A stretch of DNA of 64,000 nt from Salvia splendens (taxonomy: Eukaryota > Streptophyta > Magnoliopsida > Lamiales > Lamiaceae): positions 9,463,968-9,527,967 of the forward strand of contig NC_056051.1 in the NCBI RefSeq assembly GCF_004379255.2, given 5' to 3'. The position numbers and the translations under genes were made by a program. The notes under the pieces are model-generated. The model was not told where the DNA came from. It did not search any database and worked only from the letters and a program-made list of their open reading frames with translations. The stretch's first letter is position 1. Each line of letters starts with the position of its first letter. Shown piece after piece: positions 1 to 10,115 of this stretch.

Positions 1-556
1 AGATGATTTTGGGCTTTGGAAGCTCTAAATGAAGGCGGTCATGATGCAGCAAGCGCTTTGGGAGATCTTGAGAGGGGGAAGTGATGCTAAGGCCGGGAAA
101 GAGGATGAGAAAGCAGTTTTGAATAATCATGAACTTGAAGATAAGGCCTATAGCTCATTGATCCTGAGCCTAAGTGACAGAGTCTTGAGAGAAGTCTCCA
201 AAGAATAAACTGCAGCAGAAGTTTGGGCCAAACTTGAGTCAATATACATGACTAAGTCACTAGCAAATCGGCTTCATTTGAAGAAAAAGTTCTTCACATT
301 CAAGATCTGAGGCTAAGAGTATTCTTGAACAGTTATAGGAATTTGGCAAATGTGTTGACGATCTAGAGATGATTGAAGAAAAGATCAAAGATGAGGATAA
401 AGCTTTGATGCCGCTCAATTATCTTCCCAGCGGCTATGAGCAATTCAAGGATGCTATCTCCTTGGGTGGGATTAAAATGTTACATATAGAGAAGTGTATT
501 CAACTTTGAATATAAATGAAATTCAAAAGTCAGGCTCTAGATCAGTAGATGCAGTT
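1..556 (+). pseudogene. Outer (oldest) Copia relic, gag N-terminal part
   Basis: The + strand encodes a decayed Copia gag resembling that of the younger element at 2979-8295: DDFGLW near the start, then SLILSLSDRVLREVSKE and SLANRLHLKKK. It has several in-frame stops and frameshifts, so it is dead. The reading is cut at 556, where the Athila element inserted with TSD CAGTT (552-556), and resumes at 17515. Gag of this family packages element RNA into virus-like particles. The element's own 5' LTR, if it survives, lies before position 1. Assignment to the Tnt1/Tork side of Copia is by motif resemblance only. Confidence 0.85.
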
Positions 557-1988
557 TGATAAGGCTAATTTCATGCATAGGTTATAGGGTAAAATTCTTG
601 TATTTGCGGGGTCTAACACATGTTTTAAGCCAGGTATGTAGAAGATTTTCGCCAGACCTAGAAAAAGAAAAGGACATTTGCATGGTCCAAGGAAACTGGC
701 GAATAAGTGAGCAATTTGAAGAAAAATTACAAGACGGAGGAAATCAAGGAGCTGAAGGGTAGAATGGAGATTTCTACGAAGGCTTCTAGAAGATTATGTC
801 CGCACCAATATAAAGAAGAAAGCATGCAATCAGAGGGGACCTTCTCGGTGGAGGCCTTATGACCAGATTGTAGCTCTAGCTCACTACTTCTACATACTTT
901 TAGGTTTTATCGGGAAATTGTGGGGGATTCTCGGGTTTACTTTGCTAGGTAGTAATTGGGTAACACCGTCCTTGCAGAGGGTGAACAAATAGTTTAATCG
1001 CTTTCATTTTACTTTACAGTCGTGAATTTCACCGAGCTTCGCCGTTCGAAGCTCGGCCCTGTTTGCTATTGCATTTCCGTTGTTTATGAAGTTTTTGTGT
1101 TCCGTATTTTCAGTTGTTGATTAATTTTGATCATGGATGTTATTTATTTTGTGTTTGATGATGCTGCGGAATTGATGTTTGATTTTTGTGTTGATCGGAG
1201 CAGATCGTTCGAATAAGAAGTTATGGAGTTGATTTTGGTTGTTGTTAGGTTCGGAATGCTTGGATCCGGAGTGGATTAAGCATCCGGCGGTTGGATATGA
1301 AATAGGGTGATCGGAGTTGATGCCTAGCTTTCGTGTTTTCATTTCATTCCTTCTAGTTTATGTAGATCTATTTTATTTCCGGCTAGTCGCAAGTTTCCGA
1401 CGTCCAAATTTTTATATTCTGTTCGAATCTGGGTACGTGCTCTGTTTTCTTCATGTTTGTGTTTAATTCAGTCGATGAAATGCATGTTGCTGTCAGTTAA
1501 AACTTTAGTTAGTTAGTTGCAACTTTTTCTTCCGTACTTGTTATTTCTGGAATATGGTCCCCGCTGTTACTCGCTTTCGGTTTGGTTATATTAGGGAGTT
1601 GTTTGCTCAGTCCAGGAAGTCAGTTGGTTATTTTGATGTTCGTTGCAAGTGAGACGTTTACAGTTCCTAGGTCTAGTGTTTGATTTTGTGCCTAGGTCTA
1701 ATAGTAGTTAACCTTAACCCAATTTGCGTTGCAGCAGCCACTTTCTAAACCAAAGTCTTTAGATGCTTTCTTACGAGTCCATCTTCGTGGGATCGACCCC
1801 TGCTTCTCTATGCTAGTCTAAAGTATAACGGGTTGAGGGATCTTTGAAACACGAGCTTTGTGTGTCCAACGACTGAGTCTCCTATATTCCCTTGAGTTCC
1901 TAAACCTAGTGATCTAGTGGATTCATTGAAGTTAGTAGCTCAACCTAGAACATAAGACCGCACACACATCGCCTCGAACAAACCTTCA
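557..1988 (+). repeat. 5' LTR of the Athila-type element
   Basis: This 1432-bp LTR starts TGATAAGG and ends TTCA. It matches 16179-17514 along its length except for a ~97-bp stretch (773-869) missing from the 3' LTR, at a direct repeat AGATT. The sequence is otherwise non-coding; the short ORF at its start is a chance frame. Confidence 0.93.
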
Positions 1989-1990
1989 AA

Positions 1991-2008
1991 TGGCTCCGTT
2001 GCCAGGGA
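1991..2008 (+). other. Primer binding site, tRNA-Asp type
   Basis: Two bases after the 5' LTR lies TGGCTCCGTTGCCAGGGA. It matches the complement of the plant tRNA-Asp 3' end at 16 of 18 positions as I recall that tRNA. Athila and Tat gypsy lineages commonly use tRNA-Asp, which supports the classification. Confidence 0.8.
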
Positions 2009-2135
2009 TGGATGGTATAATTTGTGATTGTGTTTAGAGATTTTGGCATACATAGTTTTAATTTCTCTTTCTTTTTCTTTATTTTCAGTTTATGAGCAGA
2101 GGCTCACGGTTTGGACACTGGGGTGACTCATCTGA

Positions 2136-2978
2136 GTGGATGACGATCGGTTTATTTGGCAGGTCAAGGACACAGTATCTACAGTTACCACCAGATCGGG
2201 ATTATCTACGACAGATCCATTTCCGTTTGGTTCAGAAAGCGACGAGAGTTGGAGTTCGTCAGGAAGGGAGGATCCTAAATCGTCTTCAGAAACAAGTACA
2301 GAGGAGGCGAAAATAGGGGACATGGCACAAGTAGTCGATCAAGATCTAGAGATTGGTTCGCTCACTGCCCATCTAGATGGTGAGCCAGCCCAAGCTATAG
2401 TGATGAATCCGCGCCAGATATCCATTGAGATCAAGACGAATGTGCTCGGCATCTTACCAACATTCCCTGGGAGTAGGAATGAGTGCCCTTATGAGTTCTT
2501 AAATGAATTCAACAAATTGTGTAGCATTCAGAAGAGGCCAAATGATGCAACAGAGGAGGATTATCGCCTGCGCTCGGTTCCTTTTTCCTTGAAGGGGGAA
2601 GCCAACACGTGGTTATTAAGGTTACGCCCAGATTCTATCGGCACATGGATGGACTTTAAATTGGAGTTCCTAGATTACTTTTTCCCCTCCAACAAGACAA
2701 ATGCTCTGAAGAAAGAGATAGTGGAGTGCAAGCAGGACTACGACGAGTCGTTGAGCCAATATTGGTCACGATTCAAAGGGGGTTGCTGGACGCCTGCCCG
2801 AATCACAGAATGATCGAGGCAGAGATTTATTATTTGTTCTATAAAGGAGCAAACCCCGAGTCGAAGGATTTGATGAACTCCTCGAGCGGGAAAATTTTAC
2901 GAATAAGAGGGGTAGCGAGGCAAGAGAGATTCTGGGAAAGTTGATAGAGGCTAAAAAGGCATATGACAGCCCGAGGAA
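2136..2978 (+). pseudogene. Athila gag, first part (retrotransposon gag domain)
   Basis: The frame opens at the ATG at 2136, after a ~130-bp leader behind the PBS. It reads through an acidic, Ser-rich N-terminus into a typical retrotransposon gag domain (ILPTFPGSRNECPYEFLNEF, then GEANTWLLRLRPDSIGTW). A frameshift at a five-G run near 2777-2781 moves the reading to another frame (LLDACPNH, then LIEAKKAYDSPR). The gene is cut at 2978 by the minus-strand Copia insertion (TSD AGGAA, 2974-2978) and continues at 8301. Gag would form the particle core; this copy cannot make a full product. Confidence 0.88.
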
Positions 2979-3529
2979 TGTGAAGAACGAACCTACGGTT
3001 GTGATGATCGAAATGCAAATTAATGAAATGACAACATGCAAGGAAGAACACAAGCGAATTACGTGGTTCGGCGTAAGCCTACATCCACGGGCAGAATCTG
3101 GTGTGTTTCTTTATTGATCACTCGAGAAATTACAAACATAAGAGCACTCAAAACTCTCAAGAATTTACAAGATGGAAAACCCTCAACTCGCCCGAAAACT
3201 TCTTGCTTCGAGAGCTAAAAACGCACAGCTGAAAGATAACACTTCCTCTCTTGAATTCTCTCTCTATCACTTTTTGATTTCTGTTGTTGTTGGTTCTGGA
3301 ATGAATCGCAACTCCCTTAAGAAGTATCGATCAAGAAAACCGCCGAACAGCTTCCTTTGCCGAACAGCTTCCTTTTGCCGAACAGCTTCCTTTTGCCGAA
3401 CAGCTTCCTTTGCCGAAAACGGTTATAACCGTTTCCAACGGCTAGTTCCTGTTTTGGTTCCCAACGGCTATTTCCTGACTTGATTCTTCCACCAGCTCAA
3501 TCCGATCTTGATGAGCTCAAACACTAACA
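2979..3529 (-). repeat. 3' LTR of the young Copia
   Basis: This 551-bp copy is nearly identical to 7745-8295. It contains four tandem ~18-bp units (3342-3411), a 16-bp MYB-like palindrome (3418-3433) and two CCAACGGCTA motifs (3434-3444, 3460-3470). It abuts the polypurine tract at 3530. Confidence 0.96.
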
Positions 3530-3540
3530 AATCCTCCACC
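3530..3540 (-). other. Polypurine tract of the young Copia
   Basis: On the minus strand GGTGGAGGATT lies immediately 5' of the 3' LTR. Purine-rich tracts at this place prime plus-strand DNA synthesis in LTR retrotransposons. Confidence 0.85.
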
Positions 3541-3590
3541 TTTGAGCAATCTAAGATCCATCACCACCAGTTCCACCTTCCTTCCCATAC

Positions 3591-6500
3591 TTACAAATTT
3601 CGGACCACCCCAACCAAATCCAAGCAATGTCGGAACTTGGATCTTGGTAGGGCTTTAGTAAGTGCATCAGCCGCATTATGCTCGGTGCTGACCTTCTCAA
3701 TCTTCACCGCACCCTTCTCAACCTCATCTCGAATGAAATGCAGCCTCACGTCTATATGTTTGCTGCGTTCATGATATGTCTGATGTTTCGAGAGACAAAT
3801 CGCGCTATTGCTGTCGCACTTGATCACAACATTCTCTTGCTTCACCCCAAAATCACCAACTATACCCCTAAGCCAGAAGCTTTCCTTTACTGCCTCAGCA
3901 AGAGCTATATACTCTGCCTCCGTCGTCGATAGAGCCACCACGGATTGGAGATTAGACTTTCAGCTCACCGCGGAGCCGAACAAGGTAAATATGTACCCAG
4001 ATTGTGAGCGCCTATTATCAAGGTTAGCTGCATAATCTGAATCGCAAAACCCAATAATGCTATCCTTATCTCCTTCATTCTCTGATTTGAACATTATTCC
4101 CAGATCACTACTTCCTTTGAGATACTTGAGAATCCCTTTCAAAACCAACCAGTGCTCTCTTCCCGGACAGGACATGTATCTGCTCACCACGCTTACCGCA
4201 TGAGAAATATCAGGCCTTGTGCATATCATCATATACATCACACTCCCAACTATGTTGGAATAAGGTATCTGGCTCATCTCTCTTTCTTCTTGCTGATTTC
4301 TGGGACATTGTGATTTGGACAGCTTAGTCTGTTGTGATAGTGGAACTGAGGTTGCTCTACTCTTGTCAATCTGATATTTGTGCAGTACTTTCTGAATGTA
4401 GCCTTCTTGGGACAACCACAACACCCTCTTATCTGCATTTCTGAATATATCCATTCCCAAAATCTTGCTAGCACTCCCCAGATCCTTGATTTCAAATCCC
4501 TTTTTCAATAAGGCTTTCACCCTATCTAGCTCCTGTCTATCTGGTCCAGCAAGCAAGATGTCGTCTACATATAATAGCAAATACACAGCAGGTCCCTCAG
4601 ACTTTGATTTGAAGTAGACACAACTATCATATCTGGAATTTATAAATCCCATACTCTGCATATGTTCATCAAACTTGATATGCCATTGTCTACTTGCTTG
4701 CTTCAAACCGTATAGACTTTTCTTTAGTAGACAAACCTTATCTTCACTCCCATGTATCACAAATCCCTCTGGCTAATTCATGTATATAGTTTCCTCAAGC
4801 TCTCCATGAAGAAAGGCTGTCTTCACATCAAGTTGGTCCAAAAACCAACTTCTTTGAGCAACTATAGCTAGCAAAATTCTGATTGAGGCATGCTTTACCA
4901 CTGGAGAAAATACTTCATTATAGTCTATTCCCTCCTCTTGTGTGAACCCCCGAGCTACAAGCCTAGCCTTGAACCTAATCTTGTTCCCAACCTCCAACTT
5001 TTTCTTGTATATCCACTTACAACTCACTGGTTTTTGTGTGGAAGGTCTCTTCACAAGCACCCATGTCTTGTTCTTGATCAGGGACTGTATTTCATCTATC
5101 ATAGCCTCCATCCACTGCTTGCTCTCCTTAGAACTCATAGCTTCCTTGAAGCTTGAAGGCTCTGCATACTCTATGTTTTCTGCAACACATAGTGCATATA
5201 GCAAGTATTCTTCTTCACTGTATCTTGTAGATGGTTTAGGGATTCTTCTGACCCTATCTCTGGCTAGAACATAGTCACCCAAATCCTGCTGCTCTTCTTC
5301 AGGGTTCAAGACATCAGCATCTGCTTCTTCTTGTTCACTATGATTTCCCATCTGCTGTTCAGGCTCAGCAATTCTATCTACTCCAGAAACCTCCACCTGA
5401 ACTGATTCCTCAGCCTCCTCAGGTTCTGGAACACCCATCTCCACCATCCTCTCAGGCTCTGGTTCTTTCTCAGAATGAGATGGCCTCTGGCTCTCTTGAG
5501 CCTTTTCCAGAAATGGCATCCTACTTTCTTCAAATTGCACATCTCTAGAGATAATAACTTTCTGATTTCCTGGCTCTATGCACCACAGTCTGTAGCCCTT
5601 CACTCCCTTTTGGTATCCAATCATCACACATCTCAAGGCCCTTGGCTCCAACTTACTTTGCCTGATGTGTGCATAAGCCATACAACCAAAAATCTTCATA
5701 TTCGAATAATCCATGGCCTTTCCATACCATCTCTGATCAGGAGTGTCAAAAGCTATAGCTGAAGAAGGACTTCTATTGATGAGAACTGCTGCCATACTCA
5801 CAGCCTCACCCCAGAATCTCTTAGCCATTCCAGAGCCAAAGAGCATACATCTAACTCGCTCTAGGATGGTTCTATTCATGCGCTCAGCAACTCCATTCTG
5901 TTGGGGATTAGATGGAGATGTCCTATGCCTCTTCATACCTTTCTGCTTGCAGAAAGAATCAAACTCCCCACTCAGAAATTCCAGCCCATTATCAGTTCTT
6001 AAACACTTCAAAGAACACCCTTTCTCCACCTCCACTTCCCTACACCACTCCTTGAATTTCATGAATGTCTCTGACTTTTCCTTCAAGATAAACACCCATA
6101 ATTTTCTAGAAAAATCATCAATAATGGATAGAAAGTATCTACCTCCACCCAATGAAGCTGGTGTAGCTGGGCCCCACAAGTCACTGTGGGCATAGTCTAG
6201 TGGTGACTTTGAGCTGTGAATTCCTCTTCCATAGGGCAGTTTCTTACTCTTTCCGAGCACACATTGCTCACACAAACCCAACTGCTCATTGGGATTTTCC
6301 AGCTTAATCAGCTCCTTCTTGGCCAATTCTTTAATTCCAGTTTCTCCCAAGTGTCCGAGTCTGAGATGCCACATTCTTAAGTCTAATACCTGCACCAGAT
6401 TCACAGATCCAGTAACCACACTTGCCTTTAGATAGTATAGGCTTCTCTTTCTCTCAGCCATCATAACAACATCACCATTCTTGACGATGTTCATAATCCC

Positions 6501-7625
6501 ATCAGATAATATGCAATTATATCCTGCTGCATCCAACACTCCAATAGAGATCAAATTCCTCTTAATCTCTGGAATAAACCTCACACCAGTGAGTAACCTG
6601 ATGGAGCCATCATGAAGTCTAAGCCTGATGGACCCAACTCCTCTGATTCTGCATATCTGGTCATTTCCTAACAAAACTGATCCAGCTGCATTCTTGATTT
6701 CCTCAAAATGACTTCTAGTTGGACACATGTGGAAGCTACATCCAGAATCCATGATCCATGGAAGTTCTTCCATGTCCTCAGTCACACACAGAGCCTCCGG
6801 GACCACCAACTCTTCTGCAATATCAGCATTGTTCTTGCCATTCTCTTCCTCGGCCTGCTTCTTCTTCCAAACCCAACAATTCTTCTTTATGTGGCCTGGT
6901 TTCTTGCAGTGATGGCATGATCTGGTCTCTTTCCAGTCAGCTGTCTTGTTTTTCCATGGCTTCTTCTGTGACTTTCTTTTCACATTCTTCTTGTGATCAG
7001 CAACACTCAGACTCTCAGACACCATTTCAGTGGACTTTGGATTAGATTTCTGGATTTCCTTGAGCTTTAGAGCAGAGTACACCTCTTCATATCCAATCTT
7101 GGACTCTCTACCAAGAAGTATAGCATCCTTGAAATGCTCATAACTTGGTGGCAAGGAATTCAACAACATCAGAGCCTTGTCCTCATCTTTAATCTCTTCA
7201 TCAATGTTCTCAAGATCATCGATGCATTTCCCAAATTCTTCGAGCTGTTCCAACACACCTTTTCCATCAGCAATCTTGAAAGTGAGAAGTTTCTGCTTCA
7301 GGTGCAGTCGATTTGCCAAGGATTTGGCCATGTATAATGACTCCAACTTGGACCAAACTCCAGCCGCTGTCTCCTCCTTTGAAACTTCTCTGAGGACTCT
7401 GTCATTGAGGTTGAGTATCAAGGTACTATATGCCTTGTACTCTCTGTCTTGAGCCTTTGCCTTCTCCTTTTCATCAGGCTCGGGCTTCTCCTCCTCATTA
7501 CTGCCTCCACCATTTAGGGTTTCCCATAAACCCTGTTGCATCAAGATTGCTTTCATCTTCAGCCTCCATAGGCCAAAATCATTTCGGCCTGTGAACTTTT
7601 CAACATCAAACCTTGCTGCAGCCAT
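3591..7625 (-). pseudogene. Copia gag-pol polyprotein with two nonsense codons
   Basis: One frame of 1345 codons runs from the ATG at 7625 to the stop at 3591, close to the usual Tnt1-like length. Domains in order: gag (1-230); CCHC zinc knuckle CHHCKKPGHIKKNC (about 237-250); aspartic protease DSG (293-295); gag-pre-integrase WHLRLGH (about 419); integrase with D in HSDLWGP (~482), D in RTDNG (~545) and E in VAERMN (~581); an acidic Glu-rich linker (about 700-790); reverse transcriptase with YVDDI (~1019); RNase H ending in DALTKALP. Codon 951 (4773-4775) is TAG where the family has Gln, and codon 1222 (3960-3962) is TGA where the family has Trp. Both are C-to-T type transitions. No frameshift is visible. 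As it stands the first product would end in early RT. Confidence 0.95.
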
Positions 7626-7723
7626 TATTCAAACAGGTTGAGCGCCTTCTTGAGGAAAAAAAAAAAAAACAAAGAAAGAACTCCCAAAACTTTATGCCTT
7701 CTCGATCAATTCAGTGGACGAAT

Positions 7724-7741
7724 TTCCCACAGACGGCGCCA
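7724..7741 (-). other. Probable primer binding site of the young Copia
   Basis: Three bases inside the minus-strand 5' LTR lies TGGCGCCGTCTGTGGGAA. It begins with the required TGG; its first nine bases fit the tRNA-Asp 3' end but the rest does not. The primer tRNA is therefore unassigned. Tnt1-like elements usually carry an initiator-Met site, which is not seen here. Confidence 0.55.
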
Positions 7742-7744
7742 CGT

Positions 7745-8295
7745 TGTGAAGAACGAACCTACGGTTGTGATGATCGAAATGCAAATTAATGAAATGACAA
7801 CATGCAAGGAAGAACACAAGCGAATTACGTGGTTCGGCGTAAGCCTACATCCACGGGCAGAATCTGGTGTGTTTCTTTATTGATCACTCGAGAAATTACA
7901 AACATAAGAGCACTCAAAACTCTCAAGAATTTACAAGATGGAAAACCCTCAACTCGCCCGAAAACTTCTTGCTTCGAGAGCTAAAAACGCACAGCTGAAA
8001 GATAACACTTCCTCTCTTGAATTCTTTCTCTATCACTTTTTGATTTCTGTTGTTGTTGGTTCTGGAATGAATCGCAACTCCCTTAAGAAGTATCGATCAA
8101 GAAAACCGCCGAACAGCTTCCTTTGCCGAACAGCTTCCTTTTGCCGAACAGCTTCCTTTTGCCGAACAGCTTCCTTTGCCGAAAACGGTTATAACCGTTT
8201 CCAACGGCTAGTTCCTGTTTTGGTTCCCAACGGCTATTTCCTGACTTGATTCTTCCACCAGCTCAATCCGATCTTGATGAGCTCAAACACTAACA
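7745..8295 (-). repeat. 5' (promoter) LTR of the young Copia
   Basis: This is the promoter-proximal LTR for the minus-strand element and is 551 bp, equal in length to 2979-3529. The U3 end is at 8295. I see no clear TATA box in it. Confidence 0.95.
8108..8236 (-). promoter_or_regulatory. U3 tandem repeats, MYB palindrome and two MSA-like motifs
   Basis: Within U3, four head-to-tail copies of GCCGAACAGCTTCCTTT(T) (8108-8177, read on the + strand) are followed by the palindrome AACGGTTATAACCGTT (8184-8199). Then come TCCAACGGCTA (8200-8210) and CCCAACGGCTA (8226-8236). Both of the last two fit the mitosis-specific activator consensus YCYAACGGYYA bound by MYB3R factors. Tandem U3 boxes are known to act as enhancers in Tnt1. 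Use here as a G2/M promoter is inference. Confidence 0.5.
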
Positions 8296-8300
8296 AGGAA

Positions 8301-8646
8301 TGTTATGAGGAGAGGATATGTAAATGCGCTGAGAGAGCAAGAAGACGAAAGAGTTGAGGCAAGAATAGATAGACTTGAGAAAGCACTATTGAATGCAATT
8401 GAGAAAACTAACTCACCAGCCTCACAAGAAAAAGAAAAGTCTTCAGGTCCAGGAGAAATTTCACATCAACAATATTACGGTCCTCACGAAGGAGATTACC
8501 AGGCCCAGGTGAATGCGATGGGTAGTTGGAATCCCGATGGGAGTTGGAACCCAAGAAGACAGAGAGATGCACCCTGGAGAAACCATCCCAATTTTAGAAG
8601 GGTCTGACAACGAACAGAGCCAGCCAGCACCACCACATAATACCCA
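8301..8646 (+). pseudogene. Athila gag, middle part
   Basis: Directly after the Copia TSD the gag frame resumes (NVMRRGYVNALREQEDERVE). It is a charged helical stretch followed by a low-complexity Gly/Asn/Trp region (MGSWNPDGSWNPRR). A stop occurs near 8606. The sequence is cut at 8651 by the solo LTR 8652-10115 and continues at 10116. No separate function is expected; it is the central and nucleic-acid-binding part of the Athila gag. Confidence 0.8.
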
Positions 8647-8651
8647 GTTTG

Positions 8652-10115
8652 TGTTAGGATTGGTATACTGAAAAGCATATTTCAAGCATGTTGCACGTAT
8701 AGAATTGCTTGTATACAATAAACTCTACAATCCACTTTTAACCCAAGGCGAGAAGAATTAATTTTATCGCATTGGTGTTTTCTTATGCATTTATAAGATG
8801 CTTCTCAAACATTTAAATGTATAAGAAGTAAATAAGTCTAATTCTTCTGCATAGTAGACTGGTCGTGAACGACGTTCACAGAAGGTGAAGCAGTCGGTCC
8901 TTTGTAGAAGGGAAATAGAATTTCACAACCTAGATAGGCTTTGGCTACCTATCATGAAAGGTTGCAGTATCAATCCGCATGTTTCCTTACTTTAGGAAAT
9001 AAACGACACTGGTGTGGTATAGCACTGAAGGATCTAACAGTTGAGATAAGTCTTTCTTGCTATTTACTGAAAGACGAGGTCTCGGTGATTGTTATTTCTT
9101 AATCATTGTTGATATAACATTGAGCATACGATATTGATTATGCACTACTTTGATTTATCAAATGGTGCGGATTTTTCGCAATCTAAGAATCCTGATATCT
9201 TGGGTAGTGGTGATTAATGTCTAGAGGTGCTAGTATTTTTATTACAATGAATCGTGTGCTGGTGAGTCCAGTTTGATAATATCATCAAGAGGTGTTCCAA
9301 AAAGGTTTTATTATTCAGAAACCCGGCCGGTTGGAATTTATTCCAGAATAATAAATAAAGATTTTAAACTAGACAACTCTTGGAAAAAGATATTAATTAA
9401 TTAAAGTTAAATAGCAGACTTAAATTAATTAATTGATATTTATATCTTAAACACGGGAAATAATAAATTAAAGAGGTAAAGCCCGGATTACTCGTAATTT
9501 GGGAATGGACGGGCAGTCAATATTATTATACTATAGTGGATGATAATAATATTCTATTGGACTTGTATTAAATTGGAGCTCAATTTAATTAGTAAAAGTC
9601 CAACAGGTTTGGCCCAAGTCCAACCTCCAAGGATCCCTAATCTAGCCCATAATAACTCTGTATAAAAGGAGATTAGAAAGAAGATTAAGAGAGATTAACA
9701 CATTAATTTTCGTGCTCCCCTCTGGGAGTGGACGAAAAATCGGTTTTTGACAAAACTGATATTCTATCTTCTTTCTAATCAAGCCCTTTTCGATTCTGAC
9801 AAGCTTTTCCCACCCAAAGGTCATTATCTGAGTTCAGGATACAGATTAGAAGGTTCGTAGTTGAGTACGAAGAACATCACGTGGAGAAGGCGCAAGCAAT
9901 CGACGATTCTTTGGAGAATCACATCGGTAATTCTAAACCGTAGGAATTTATGTTTTGGGTTTTAATTCCTTTTACATGAATTATGTGCGTTCTTGGATGC
10001 AATTATGTGTTTAACATGTAGTTAATTAATCCCATAATCCGTCAAATAGATCTGTATGTATGATTTATTTGTGAATGCATGACTTCCGCTGTGCAAGGGG
10101 CTCCAAACCCCATCA
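8652..10115 (+). repeat. Copia-type solo LTR (TGTTAGG family)
   Basis: A 1464-bp insertion begins TGTTAGGATTGG, ends CCCCATCA and is flanked by a perfect TSD GTTTG (8647-8651 and 10116-10120). It contains no coding sequence. The same LTR family occurs at 27899-29366, 30494-31961, 33073-34335, 35720-38809 and 52593-56647. At 35720 it follows a Copia polypurine tract, so I assign the family to Copia. A single LTR with TSD indicates that the internal region was removed by LTR-LTR recombination. Confidence 0.9.
9661..9669 (+). promoter_or_regulatory. TATA box of the solo LTR
   Basis: TATAAAAGG lies in the 3' half of the LTR and is the best core-promoter match. The minus-strand family members carry the related TATAAATAGG. 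Whether it is still transcribed is unknown. Confidence 0.5.

Larger units (their letters stand above)
2979..8295 (-). mobile_element. Young Ty1/copia (Tnt1/Tork-like) retrotransposon
   Basis: This 5317-bp element is inserted in reverse orientation in the Athila gag. Its 551-bp LTRs (2979-3529 and 7745-8295) begin TGTGAAG and end CTAACA on the + strand, with TSD AGGAA on both sides (2974-2978 and 8296-8300). I find one difference between the LTRs, a C/T near 3260 versus 8026, so it is the youngest LTR insertion here. The minus strand carries PBS, a single gag-pol frame, PPT and 3' LTR in canonical Copia order. Two nonsense codons interrupt an otherwise full-length frame. It is related to the decayed outer Copia around it. 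Confidence 0.96.

Noticed and set aside
4890..7452. Many plus-strand frames of 60-150 codons
   Set aside because: They are antisense shadows of the minus-strand Copia gag-pol and encode no recognisable domain.
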